64,000 bases of DNA from Deltaproteobacteria bacterium (GTDB lineage Bacteria; Desulfobacterota; Syntrophobacteria; Syntrophobacterales; Syntrophobacteraceae). A model generated the notes under the pieces. That model was given only the letters and a program-made list of their open reading frames with translations, ran no database searches and was not told where the DNA came from. Location of the stretch: assembly GCA_021780695.1 (NCBI GenBank), contig JAJXYD010000033.1, positions 159,046 to 223,045 on the forward strand, read 5' to 3'. Shown here in pieces: positions 23,546 to 31,284 of the stretch. A program made the translations under genes and the position numbers. The number at the start of each line of letters is the position of its first letter. The first letter of the stretch is position 1.

Positions 23546-23692
23546 TCACTTTTCAGCTACAGGTATAAAGATCGCACCATTTTTGCAGCCCGGCTGTAGG
23601 TATTTAACCTTACCATCCCGTATCCAGGCTCTAACGGTTGATTCCGAGACGCCATAGAATGCGGCAAACTCCTTGACTCGCATAAGCCTCAT
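23546..23692 (-). CDS. Short excisionase-like HTH protein
   Basis: 48 residues from the ATG at 23692, which overlaps the stop of the upstream gene as ATGA; the frame is open to 23800, but that would overlap the neighbour by over 100 bases. MRLMRVKEFAAFYGVSES then TVRAWIRDGKVKYLQPG is a MerR/excisionase-type winged HTH. Ends about 130 bases before the palindromic promoter. Could control that promoter, or serve as excisionase. Confidence 0.65.
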   Translation of the reverse strand: MRLMRVKEFAAFYGVSESTVRAWIRDGKVKYLQPGCKNGAIFIPVAEK

Positions 23693-24147
23693 AGGAGCTT
23701 TCTGTTTCGGGATTCCCGCATCAGGTGAAGCCAAATCCGATCCAACAGTTGCTTCGCTCGCCTTACCGACAGCCTCTTCGCTATAAGGTATTCGCGCCAT
23801 TCCCCCTCCTGTCCCAAAAAATCAACGATTACTAGCCCCTGCCAAAGTTCTTCCATGCCCCTAAAGATTACCCCAAACTCCTGGACGCGATCATTTTTAA
23901 AACGCTGCGGAACATTGCTACGGATCAGGTTAAACGAGGATTCACACGGTCTAAATTTCCCTGTCCGTAGGTCGAAGCTCCCATGGTGATAGTGTCCGAG
24001 CTTGTCCTTTTGCCAAAAATAGCCCTCACTGGGTAGGTTCCGGCCTGGCGGACATAATGCGCAGCTCTCATATTCCAGCCAGCGCCAGAATAGGGAAAGA
24101 AGGCTATCAGCGATGGTGTCATTCCCTGATGCAGACCGTTTACCCAT
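23689..24147 (-). CDS. Unknown protein, possible late-transcription factor
   Basis: 152 residues from the ATG at 24147 (a TTG three codons up is the alternative and is nearer to the GGGAG site). Contains a Cys/His set (CALCPPGRN, HYHHG) and a C-terminal helix pair ending AKRLSVRRAKQLLDRIWLHL, which resembles the DNA-binding tail of phage antiterminator/ArpU-like proteins. It lies at the end of the early operon, the normal place of a Q-like factor. The functional idea is inference; no family is assigned. Confidence 0.5.
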   Translation of the reverse strand: MGKRSASGNDTIADSLLSLFWRWLEYESCALCPPGRNLPSEGYFWQKDKLGHYHHGSFDLRTGKFRPCESSFNLIRSNVPQRFKNDRVQEFGVIFRGMEELWQGLVIVDFLGQEGEWREYLIAKRLSVRRAKQLLDRIWLHLMRESRNRKLL

Positions 24148-24275
24148 TGGTTTCAATCATCTCCCTCATAGATTTCGCCCAGAAAAGAGCAAAGGAGTTT
24201 TGTTAGCGCGAATGATCAGAACCTTGTGGGTTGCCACAGAGACACCGCTCACGTAGCAACCTGACGCGCCACAGG

Positions 24276-24839
24276 TCATGCCGTTAGCCTATCGCCATCT
24301 CTGTTTTGCATGGCGCCTACCGATAGCAGCCCATTTGCCACATCAACCTGCTCGGGAGTCATACGTCCCGGTTTTGAGCCTTTATCGCAGGTCCATCCGT
24401 CCCACCTTTTGATGGCCGCCATGCGTGCGCATTCCAGGGATTTGGGGATGTCCAATAACGGAGCACAAAACCCGTTGGGGCACAAATAATAATCCGCGGA
24501 ACGTCCCTTGCTGGCCGGTATCAGCATGCATCCATTGATCCTGATTGCGCTCGGCGTGGGTTTATCGACCGGCCTGACAATCGGTCCGAAAGAACTCACA
24601 GCGTGGTTTTGAGCGCACTTTCCGCATACGGTAAATTTACTTTCCTTGCGGGCCGCATACGATCTTGCCACCTTTCGTTGCGCACCGCATTGCGGGCATG
24701 GGATGAGCACTCGCTCCTTGCGGTGGCACGCAAGGCATTTGCCGCCGTAGCGGACCACAGATCTCCGGATGATTTGAGTTCCGCATTCGATACAGTGGTT
24801 GGGATTGGACAATATTTTGTGATGTGGGTTTCTGCTCAT
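24276..24839 (-). CDS. Multi-Zn-ribbon protein
   Basis: 187 residues. Four CxxC pairs in the first half (CIECG, CLACH, CPQCG, CGKCA) predict two zinc ribbons of the type found in DNA- or RNA-binding proteins. The second half carries YYLCPNGFCAPL and an ECARMAAIKRWDGWTC segment reminiscent of nuclease or resolvase accessory proteins. The ATG overlaps the RusA stop (TAATG). Function unknown; nucleic-acid binding is likely. Confidence 0.6.
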   Translation of the reverse strand: MSRNPHHKILSNPNHCIECGTQIIRRSVVRYGGKCLACHRKERVLIPCPQCGAQRKVARSYAARKESKFTVCGKCAQNHAVSSFGPIVRPVDKPTPSAIRINGCMLIPASKGRSADYYLCPNGFCAPLLDIPKSLECARMAAIKRWDGWTCDKGSKPGRMTPEQVDVANGLLSVGAMQNRDGDRLTA

Positions 24840-25333
24840 TAGTCCCCCTGTAATTCAGGTCGAAAACCGATCACGATCTCGTACCGAGCCGGATCCCCGT
24901 AATATTTTCCGGTGGCGCCGATAAATCCCACAATCGATTTGTCGTCCGGCCAAAAGACACCCGTGGCCACGTCCTTGACGTGTTTGAGGATATTATCGAG
25001 GTCCGGCTTGACCTCTGGCTGAATAAGTCCTGCCAATGCTTGTGCCTGCCATTTCTTTGGCTTGCTGGCCGGTATCGCAAAAAAGGCTTTTACGCCCAGA
25101 AGGATCGGCCCCTTGTAGGGAGATGCCGGCCGATGCTCAAACATCAGCGCCTCTAACTTCTTCTCGTCTTTTTCCTGGTCCTCGCTCTTGTGGTGGATGA
25201 TGATAACTCGCCCGGTCGCCGGATCGCGCCGTGCCTGCCCCGTGGATTTATCGATCAGCGCGGTTGCCCTGGCACGCGCTTGACCCCGAGGAGGGAGGAC
25301 TATTTTGAATTGTTTGATTTCCCAGCCGTCCAT
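24839..25333 (-). CDS. rusA: RusA-type Holliday junction resolvase
   Basis: 164 residues. The RusA core is visible: an N-terminal strand FKIVLPPRGQARAR, GVKAFFAIPASKPKKW, then KPDLDNILKHVKDVATGVFW with the catalytic Asp pair (D-x-D) near residues 110-113 and a later DDKSIVGF Asp. RusA cuts four-way junctions symmetrically; in phages it resolves recombination and replication intermediates before packaging. Good ribosome site (AGGAGAGG). Confidence 0.92.
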   Translation of the reverse strand: MDGWEIKQFKIVLPPRGQARARATALIDKSTGQARRDPATGRVIIIHHKSEDQEKDEKKLEALMFEHRPASPYKGPILLGVKAFFAIPASKPKKWQAQALAGLIQPEVKPDLDNILKHVKDVATGVFWPDDKSIVGFIGATGKYYGDPARYEIVIGFRPELQGD

Positions 25334-25348
25334 CTATCCTCTCCTATC

Positions 25349-25654
25349 CTACAGAAAATTTTTATCCTCGGCCGCAGGAAGCGACCGTTGCGTGGGAACG
25401 ATCCAGAGTTCGACCGGTCGAGCCTGAATGCTATGAGCCGCCATGTGCGCAGTAGCCTCATCAGTGGGCGTCATTGCGTAGATGGCCCCCGATCCGTAGA
25501 ATTTAGTGAAAGCCTGCGCTCCCTCAGTTTCAGGAACATCAACCCGCAGCATCGGACAACCTCCTACAGTTTCGCTCGACAACCTCCCGGCAATGGTTTG
25601 ATGCCCGAACAGCTCCACAATTCCCCATCCTTCGTACCCTTTCGCCTTTTCCAC
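25349..25654 (-). CDS. Conserved phage protein of unknown function
   Basis: 101 residues from a GTG at 25654, which fits the GGGAGG site (7 bases); a TTG two codons up is too close. The motif GWGIVELFGHQTIAGRLSSE followed by LRVDVPETE and FYGSGAIYAMTPTDEATA recurs, in my memory, in small early proteins of many phages. One compact beta domain. Role unknown. Lies between RusA and the 31-residue membrane protein. Confidence 0.65.
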   Translation of the reverse strand: MEKAKGYEGWGIVELFGHQTIAGRLSSETVGGCPMLRVDVPETEGAQAFTKFYGSGAIYAMTPTDEATAHMAAHSIQARPVELWIVPTQRSLPAAEDKNFL

Positions 25655-25668
25655 TTTCAATCCTCCCT

Positions 25669-25764
25669 TTATCGTCTAAAAATCCATATCCAGAAAGCCG
25701 CAATCAAGCCTGCAATCAAAAACCAGGCCTTCACTATACCTAGGGTAAAATGGGCGTCGATCAT
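25669..25764 (-). CDS. Very short membrane protein (31 aa)
   Basis: MIDAHFTLGIVKAWF begins a single hydrophobic helix (about residues 8-28) that ends in FRR. The ATG overlaps the DUF1643 stop as ATGA, and GAGGAAT stands upstream, so coupled translation is likely. A one-helix protein with basic tail: no function assigned. Confidence 0.45.
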   Translation of the reverse strand: MIDAHFTLGIVKAWFLIAGLIAAFWIWIFRR

Positions 25765-26282
25765 TCCGATTCCTCCCCGTTGAAAAGAACGGGCTTGGTT
25801 GTCTTGGGCAAATAAAGCGGGTGTTTCGGATGGCCATGTTTGGTTTTTCCAAGACAATAGATTTTTGAGCCAGCGCCTTCTAGGAGATTCAGGACGTGGC
25901 CACTCCTGTATGTGCAAGCTCCGTTTGCGCCCCATGCGATAATTATAATGGCATCGGCGGCGAGGGATAGAAGATGCTTGTCATTTTCCGGTCCAACCGG
26001 GTCGTCTTTAATTCTGAGCAACAAGGTGGGGTCGGTTGATCTGAAGGCGAAGAGATTGGCCATCACGAGTTTACCGTATCCCCAATCATGGGCGAAGCCT
26101 ATGCAGCGCCGGATCGTCGGATCATCGGTAAGTTCATCGGCTGTTGATGGGTTTAGACCAATAAATAAGCAGCCAGGTTTAGATGACCATTGCCGCATGA
26201 GTGAATAGCGGTAACGGCGGCAAGCGGATAATTCTGCTGAACGAATGACCATTTTGTCGATTTTTTGTACAATATTACTCAT
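25761..26282 (-). CDS. DUF1643 family protein
   Basis: 173 residues. The family signature is complete: FIGLNPSTADELTDDPTIRRCIGFAHDWGYG (residues ~40-70, quoted in parts here as GLNPSTA, DDPTIRRC and GYG), VMANLFAFRSTDP, then IIIIAWGANGA and a C-terminal HPKHPLYL. The fold resembles uracil-DNA-glycosylase-like proteins, but no activity is established. Common in phages and plasmids. Overlaps both neighbours by 4 bases (ATGA). Confidence 0.88.
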   Translation of the reverse strand: MSNIVQKIDKMVIRSAELSACRRYRYSLMRQWSSKPGCLFIGLNPSTADELTDDPTIRRCIGFAHDWGYGKLVMANLFAFRSTDPTLLLRIKDDPVGPENDKHLLSLAADAIIIIAWGANGACTYRSGHVLNLLEGAGSKIYCLGKTKHGHPKHPLYLPKTTKPVLFNGEESE

Positions 26283-26839
26283 GACGCTTCCCTCACGAAT
26301 CTAGGTGCCCTAACGTCCGCGAACCGGGCCCAATCCTTTGCCGTCTTTTCTTCCTGCTGCTCACTATATCTGGCATCAAGGTCATCATTCGGCAATAAAT
26401 AGCCGGCCCGTTCAGCCTGGTATCGGCTCATGCCGGCCGTCATGCCCTGTCCGACGCGCCTACACTCCGCGCAGATCGCAATGCGTCTGGTCAATTCGCT
26501 TGTCTCGTGATTCTGCTCATAAACCCAGAATCGGCCGTCTTCACAGAGCGGATTTTTGCAGCCGGAGAACTCCCTGCGCTCATGTTTATCCGGATTCGCT
26601 CGAAGCCATTGAGCCCATAGCTCCTTCACGGCTTTAGGTAGATTCGCGATCACGGTGCGGCCGGAATCGAGAGACTTGACGTGTTCGAGAGCCCAGGAGA
26701 AAAACTCGGCCGGATAATTGCCCACCTCTTTCATCCAGAGGCTCAATGTATCGGGTGGAACCGAATTCACATCCCGGCCAAAATACAGGTAGGCCATACC
26801 GGCGAAACGCTTGAATGCGGTTTGAGTCTCGTCGCTCAT
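26279..26839 (-). CDS. Unknown Zn-binding protein of the replication region
   Basis: 186 residues. The N-terminal part is helical (FKRFAGMAYLYFGRDVNSVP, LSLWMKEVGNYPAEFFSWAL) like helicase-loader or replication accessory proteins; the second half has CKNPLCEDG and CAECRR giving a zinc site. It is linked by ATGA overlaps to genes on both sides. A role in replication initiation is suggested by place only. Confidence 0.55.
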   Translation of the reverse strand: MSDETQTAFKRFAGMAYLYFGRDVNSVPPDTLSLWMKEVGNYPAEFFSWALEHVKSLDSGRTVIANLPKAVKELWAQWLRANPDKHERREFSGCKNPLCEDGRFWVYEQNHETSELTRRIAICAECRRVGQGMTAGMSRYQAERAGYLLPNDDLDARYSEQQEEKTAKDWARFADVRAPRFVREAS

Positions 26840-27135
26840 TTCAAGCCATCTCCCATCGTCTCATAATTGAACCAACGCTGCCCTTCATCCACATCGAAAG
26901 GGGCCAGCTTCGTCGTGACCTGCGGCTGGATAGCTTCCACGTTCCGCTTGTCATCGGTCGTGATCTTGATTTTGATCGCCAGTTCCCTAGAGGCCCTGGC
27001 GACCTTTTTTCGGTTCTGGATATCCTCTTGGAGTTTGGCGAGTTGATCGTTTATTTCGGACAGGACATCCCCATCACAAAGGCTCTCAAGGGTCAGACGT
27101 TCCTTCTTCGGAAATGCGATCGGCTGCTGGTTCAT
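26836..27135 (-). CDS. Small coiled-coil protein
   Basis: 99 residues. A coiled coil (VLSEINDQLAKLQEDIQNRK) is followed by an acidic, strand-like tail. ATGA overlaps at both ends place it in the replication operon. No family recognised. Confidence 0.55.
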   Translation of the reverse strand: MNQQPIAFPKKERLTLESLCDGDVLSEINDQLAKLQEDIQNRKKVARASRELAIKIKITTDDKRNVEAIQPQVTTKLAPFDVDEGQRWFNYETMGDGLK

Positions 27136-27764
27136 TCCTGAAACACTCCTTTCTGGCTGTCAATGATTTCACCCAGGCTACTGAAGCCGGTAATTTTGGG
27201 CATACGATCCAGCTTCTTGGCTATGATTGCGGCCGTTCCGCACTGATTTGATAAGCAGGGGATACGCACCGGCTCCGGGATTCGGTCGGCGTAGCCATGG
27301 GCGCTGGCATTGATGGCCGCTATCCCGTCGAGGACTTCGGGCGCCGTATCAATCGGGAGGGAACTGAAAACCTTCAGAAAATCGATTCTCAGGAACTTCA
27401 GTTCCTCGGTTTTCCACTGGCAGCACACCTGCCAGCCGCCAAGCAACCTCACCGCTCGAGCGATTCGCCCATCCTCAAACAGAATGGACTGATAGGTCCC
27501 CACGCGCTGCATGGTGTCGAGCAGAGCCTCCCAGGCGAGAGAGGCCTGGTCTTCTTTCCTGCCCTCGATCAACTCGATCAATTCGACTGGTTTCGGGAAA
27601 AACTTGCACGTCTTTAAGGCTATGGATATCGCCGCCGCAATCTGGGGATCGCTATAATCCGAAAGGGCCTGCTCATACGCCCAAAGCTTTCCCTCGCTCA
27701 TTTCGACGCCCAGGCTTTCAGCAAGCGCGCTGATCCTTTCCACAAATCCTATTCTGTCTTGCAT
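27132..27764 (-). CDS. Conserved phage replication-region protein (DUF6475-like)
   Basis: 210 residues. The pattern YEQALSDYSDPQIAAAISIA, KFFPKPVELIELIEGR and then RVGTYQSILFEDGRIARAV with LGGWQVCCQ matches a protein found beside replication initiators in many siphoviruses. It overlaps the replication protein gene upstream by 16 bases. The C-terminal part has two Cys (CLSNQC). Probable replication accessory factor; mechanism unknown. Confidence 0.65.
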   Translation of the reverse strand: MQDRIGFVERISALAESLGVEMSEGKLWAYEQALSDYSDPQIAAAISIALKTCKFFPKPVELIELIEGRKEDQASLAWEALLDTMQRVGTYQSILFEDGRIARAVRLLGGWQVCCQWKTEELKFLRIDFLKVFSSLPIDTAPEVLDGIAAINASAHGYADRIPEPVRIPCLSNQCGTAAIIAKKLDRMPKITGFSSLGEIIDSQKGVFQE

Positions 27765-28699
27765 GTCGGCCCCATCCTTTCCAGATATGCCTCTGCTACT
27801 CTAAGATTGTGCTGTCCCTGTCGCGTTAGCACAGTAGTTGGGGGATCGCGCTGAGTTGCGATCTTCACCCCCTTATCCTGCTCTCGGGACAGCCAACCGT
27901 TGATAAATTTCGGCATACCTCCGTAGGTTTTACGCTGTTGGAGATGTGTGAGCGCCCAGGCTCTCATTTTTCGTATCTCCTGGCGCACGTCCACCGCTGG
28001 ATAGCAGGCTTGGAATTCGGATATCTGCGCTTCCATAACGGGGTACTCGACTCCTTTTTTGTTCGTGGTGATCGTGAGGAAGGCTTCCGTTGCGGCCACC
28101 TGCTCGGGAGCCTCGAACGAGGGCTCCGAGCAAGAGGTGTTATTCCTCATTCCACAATCAGGAATCAATGAATCAGGAATCAATGAATCAGGAATCAATG
28201 AATCAGGAATCAATGAATCAGGAATCAATGAATCAGGAATCAATGAATCAGACGGATTTTCACCGTTATTTAACGGTGAGTTAACCGTTAAAGGTTCCAA
28301 GTAGTTGGAATTTAAGACACTTTTATCTGTTTCCGGGGTCTCATTCGGCCCTGGAATCTCCGAATTTTTTTCTGTGTGATGAGGGTGTTGATGCTTCCGA
28401 AAGTTCTCAATGAGGATATATTTTTGCTTATTAACGGTGTAACGCCGAATGAACCCGCGATGCTCAAGCCCGTCAAGAAGTGACATAACCGTTGGGTCAC
28501 CGTTATTTAACGGTGAGTTAACCGTTAAATTATCATCAAAGGGGAATATGATTCCCTTGATTTTTCGTGGCTTGTCTTCGAGCCGTCCTTCCTTGTCGGC
28601 TAGGCACCAGAGACCGATAAAGAGCAGGCGGCCTTCGAAGGGCAACTCCGCCAGTTCATCGTTTTCAAAAAATCCAGGCTTGATATTTCTTGCTCTCAT
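27749..28699 (-). CDS. Phage replication initiator (O/DnaT-like) with repeat linker
   Basis: 316 residues from the ATG at 28699 after GAGGAGG. The N-terminal ~110 residues (NIKPGFFENDELAELPFEGR, GLWCLADKEGRLEDKP, FIRRYTVNKQKYILIENF) are the winged-helix domain of phage replisome organisers. The linker holds two identical LTVNSPLNNG segments and six DSLIP-type pentapeptide repeats, both made by DNA repeats, and the C-terminal ~120 residues are helical, probably contacting the host helicase or loader. As in lambda O, the origin appears to lie inside the gene. Confidence 0.8.
   Translation of the reverse strand: MRARNIKPGFFENDELAELPFEGRLLFIGLWCLADKEGRLEDKPRKIKGIIFPFDDNLTVNSPLNNGDPTVMSLLDGLEHRGFIRRYTVNKQKYILIENFRKHQHPHHTEKNSEIPGPNETPETDKSVLNSNYLEPLTVNSPLNNGENPSDSLIPDSLIPDSLIPDSLIPDSLIPDSLIPDCGMRNNTSCSEPSFEAPEQVAATEAFLTITTNKKGVEYPVMEAQISEFQACYPAVDVRQEIRKMRAWALTHLQQRKTYGGMPKFINGWLSREQDKGVKIATQRDPPTTVLTRQGQHNLRVAEAYLERMGPTCKTE
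28161..28250. repeat. Six perfect 15-bp tandem repeats (iteron-like) inside the replication gene
   Basis: Six exact copies of AGGAATCAATGAATC stand head to tail (90 bp). In the protein they encode a DSLIP repeat. Unit length, in-frame place inside the initiator gene and the palindromic blocks on the same side fit an origin of the lambda type. Confidence 0.85.
28261..28529. repeat. Two identical 32-bp blocks containing an 18-bp palindrome
   Basis: 28261-28292 and 28498-28529 are identical. Each contains the perfect palindrome CACCGTTATTTAACGGTG followed by GTTAACCGTTAA. Degenerate pieces (TAACGGTGTAACG, ATAACCGTTGGG) stand between them near 28434 and 28482. Together with the iterons they form a ~370-bp putative replication origin. 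Confidence 0.8.
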
Positions 28700-28749
28700 T
28701 TCATCGATTCCTCCTCGTGCCCACTTATTTGGCCCACAAGACCAAAACC

Positions 28750-29073
28750 CTAAGCCCCCATCCGCTCGTGCCACACGCTACATGCACGGGTCGCTTTAGC
28801 GTAAGCCACCCAATCATCTAAATCCCGGTCGAAATAGGCGTGCAGGCGATTTATGGCGGCATGTACCCGGTCGAGGGAACTCCGGCGCCCGGGGTCTTTG
28901 ATTTTTTCCATCAAATCGGCAAGCAGACCCAACACAAGGCTGCTATATGTCGTGATATCCTCCGTATCACCTAGGCCCGAGAGTGCAATTCGCTCTGTTT
29001 CTGCCATGGCTTGGCCCATCCGTGTGGCTTCCCTCTCGCTCAACTCCCCGCGGCGCGGAAAGACGCGCAACAT
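28750..29073 (-). CDS. Small helical protein (unknown)
   Basis: 107 residues from the ATG at 29073 (AGGAG upstream). The frame is open to 29211, but that would overlap the methyltransferase by 100 bases. Helical throughout (YSSLVLGLLADLMEKIKDPG, DRVHAAINRLHAYFDRDL). No motif. It lies between the DNA methyltransferase and replication genes. Confidence 0.5.
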   Translation of the reverse strand: MLRVFPRRGELSEREATRMGQAMAETERIALSGLGDTEDITTYSSLVLGLLADLMEKIKDPGRRSSLDRVHAAINRLHAYFDRDLDDWVAYAKATRACSVWHERMGA

Positions 29074-29102
29074 AGCGAATTCGCTCCTGTTTTGATATTG
29101 AA

Positions 29103-30752
29103 TCAAAATATGCTCCGTTGCCGGGGCATTTGCCGGAGGTTTGCGGCCGTTTGAGCCAGATTGGTCCTCACTAGGATTTCTGCGACGGGGGGACAAACCG
29201 AATTCCCACACAGACGCACCTGGTCGGATTTGGTGATTTTTCGTCCGGAGGCGTCGAGGTCGATTTGGTAGGAATCATCGAACCCCTGCGCGCGAAAGAG
29301 TTCTCTCGGAGAAAGCATGCGCATACCAATGTCGACAATCACGTAGGGCTCTCCGCCGATGTGGACGGTAACCAGACCCATTCGGTCTTTGCCGGTCAGG
29401 GTGTGGACGGGATCGGCACATGAGGAACCTGTAGCCTGGCCGAAATACTTTATGAGGAAGGTTCGCACTTCGCCGTAATGTTGGCCGGTTTGGACGGTGT
29501 GTAAGGGGGCGGATAAGGGCTCACCATCGCGGGAAGTCCCTTTGAATTTAACCAGATGCGAGGTTACGAGCTGTTGTTGCGTGCAGCTCTGGGTGAGGGT
29601 AGAGACTGGTTCGATTAAATCGTGGCCGGTAACGCCCCCATTGTGTTGAGCCATGCAGGCTGCGACAAGGGCGGTTTTGCCCCCTCCGCCGGCGGTAATG
29701 GTACCGACCGGATCGTGGGCAGAGCTGCCGATTGATGCACCGAACTGACGCTGAAGGTGGGGAATGCAGAGGAGATGTTCGGCCTTCGAGGTTATTGCGG
29801 TAACGGACTCATCCAAGGAGTTGGAGTATTTTCCCTTGCCACCGGTCTGCCCGATTCTGGCGAGATAAGGTGCGATCAAGGCGAACCGATTTTCCGTGCT
29901 TTGAGTGGGAAGAGGTTCATCGAGACGGCGCCCCCTGAAGTCATTTTCGCCCTTAGGCCCGTAGTAGGTCATGATGAAGGGTTCCGTAGCGTCCAGAACA
30001 TAGCGTTGGATTCCTTTGGCAGTTCGCTTGAGAGTATTTTCGGCGAGGGGTTTTTTGCGGTCAAAAATCGAGGGACACGGGATAGACCAGTCGATTATTC
30101 CCGCTGCGGAACGCCACGGTGGGAGTTGCCCTGCGCGGACCTCATGCGATTTAGGGTCTCCGTGTGTGGGGGCCGGCCAGACGATTGGAAGGCCGTCTCG
30201 GCGCGCGATCATAAAGAGGCGCCGTCGGGACGTCGGCGCTCCGTAGTCGCAGGCCTTTAGACACTGGAATTCGACATGATAGCCTGCCTTCCGCAGGCGT
30301 TTTGTCCAGGCCCGGAAGGTTGACCCGGCTTGAGAGGAGATGATTTTGTTCTGAGCGTCGAGCGGTCCCCAAGTGCGAAACTCCTCTACGTTTTCAAGAA
30401 TGATAACGGAGGGGCGAACCTCTTCGGCCCATCTGACGACGACCCAAGCGAGATCGCGGCGTTTGACATCGCGTACCGGCGGCCCTCCCTTGGCGCGCGA
30501 AAAGTGGGTGCAATCGGGCGAAGCCCACAAGAGGGAAACGGGATTGCCTTTCGTGGCTTGTCGTGGGAGAACCGACCATACATCCTGCTGATAATGATAA
30601 GTGACTGGATGATTGGCGCGGTGCATCCCTATGGCCACGGCGTCGTGATTGATGGCGATGTCGGGATGGCGGCCCAAGGCACGGAAGATACCGGAAGATG
30701 CTCCCCCGCCACCAGCAAAGGCGTCTACTATGAGCCCAGTTACCTGTTTCAT
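29103..30752 (-). CDS. 5-methylcytosine DNA methyltransferase, orphan
   Basis: 549 residues. Motif I LIVDAFAGGGGASSGI, motif IV ASPDCTHFS (PDC in place of PPC, a known phage variant), motif VI ENVEEF, motif VIII SRRRLFMIAR and, at the end, motif X GNSVCPPVAE. Between VIII and X lies an unusually long target-recognition region with a recurring D-x-P-x-x-T-I/L-T unit (DEPLPTQST, DPVGTITAG, IEPVSTLTQ, SAPLHTVQT, DPVHTLTGK). No restriction partner is encoded nearby, so it is probably protective or regulatory. ATGA overlap with the upstream gene. Confidence 0.92.
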   Translation of the reverse strand: MKQVTGLIVDAFAGGGGASSGIFRALGRHPDIAINHDAVAIGMHRANHPVTYHYQQDVWSVLPRQATKGNPVSLLWASPDCTHFSRAKGGPPVRDVKRRDLAWVVVRWAEEVRPSVIILENVEEFRTWGPLDAQNKIISSQAGSTFRAWTKRLRKAGYHVEFQCLKACDYGAPTSRRRLFMIARRDGLPIVWPAPTHGDPKSHEVRAGQLPPWRSAAGIIDWSIPCPSIFDRKKPLAENTLKRTAKGIQRYVLDATEPFIMTYYGPKGENDFRGRRLDEPLPTQSTENRFALIAPYLARIGQTGGKGKYSNSLDESVTAITSKAEHLLCIPHLQRQFGASIGSSAHDPVGTITAGGGGKTALVAACMAQHNGGVTGHDLIEPVSTLTQSCTQQQLVTSHLVKFKGTSRDGEPLSAPLHTVQTGQHYGEVRTFLIKYFGQATGSSCADPVHTLTGKDRMGLVTVHIGGEPYVIVDIGMRMLSPRELFRAQGFDDSYQIDLDASGRKITKSDQVRLCGNSVCPPVAEILVRTNLAQTAANLRQMPRQRSIF

Positions 30753-31126
30753 GAGGTGATCCTAATTAACCGGACATGACTGAAATTCCTGCAAGTAAGA
30801 GGGATTCGGGGTTCCTTTTCGTTGGGGCTCCATTGATAGTTTTCGACAAACCATTGACGGCCGAAGCAGCCATTCTCTTCAGGAGTATCGGATATTTTCT
30901 GTCGCTTTGTTGATCTACAAATGGAACACATTGTATTCATGCAGAGGCTCCTCTCTGTTTCGTTTCCAACGCCCCTCGCCTCAATCTCTTCCACCAGGCT
31001 CTCGCAGCACTCCCGGATAAACTCGGCATGCCCCAGTGGCTGTAACGCCATGTTGTGGCCGAAAGCCACTCGGTCGCGGACACATTCCGCTATTTCTTCA
31101 AATTTAGCCCTTGATATTGTGATCAT
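30749..31126 (-). CDS. Unknown protein with Cys cluster
   Basis: 125 residues from the ATG at 31126 (GGGAG 8 bases upstream). N-terminal helix pair (AKFEEIAECVRDRVAFGH, FIRECCESLVEEIE) and a C-terminal zinc-like set CMNTMCSICR. Joined by ATGA overlap to the methyltransferase. Function unknown. Confidence 0.55.
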   Translation of the reverse strand: MITISRAKFEEIAECVRDRVAFGHNMALQPLGHAEFIRECCESLVEEIEARGVGNETERSLCMNTMCSICRSTKRQKISDTPEENGCFGRQWFVENYQWSPNEKEPRIPLTCRNFSHVRLIRITS

Positions 31127-31281
31127 ACCGCACACTCCCTTGGACATTCCCGCCTAAACATCCCACACCTTGGACCGGTGCGAGGCCACGCGAAGCTTAC
31201 GCAATCCTTACCGGTGAACAGGCAACGTTCCGGTTTCGCTGGCCTCGGCCACTCCGCCCAGGAGCGGTGATTGAAAGGAAT
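31123..31281 (-). other. Cys-rich open frame without a standard start codon
   Basis: Between the nuclease stop and the next gene one frame stays open for ~52 codons and ends as an ATGA overlap with the start at 31126. It reads PERCLFTGKDC, then GPRCGMFRRECPRECAV, a regular Cys spacing like a small zinc protein. No ATG, GTG or TTG begins it; ATT or CTG would be needed. Coordinates are accurate to a base or two. Confidence 0.3.
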
Positions 31282-31284
31282 CGC

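Noticed and set aside
23692..23800. Longer version of the short HTH protein starting at 23800
   Set aside because: It would overlap the upstream gene by over 100 bases; the ATGA start at 23692 fits the operon style and leaves the HTH intact.
28161..28250. Tandem repeat array as CRISPR
   Set aside because: The units are 15 bp, exact and without spacers, and they are in frame in a coding gene; no cas genes are near.
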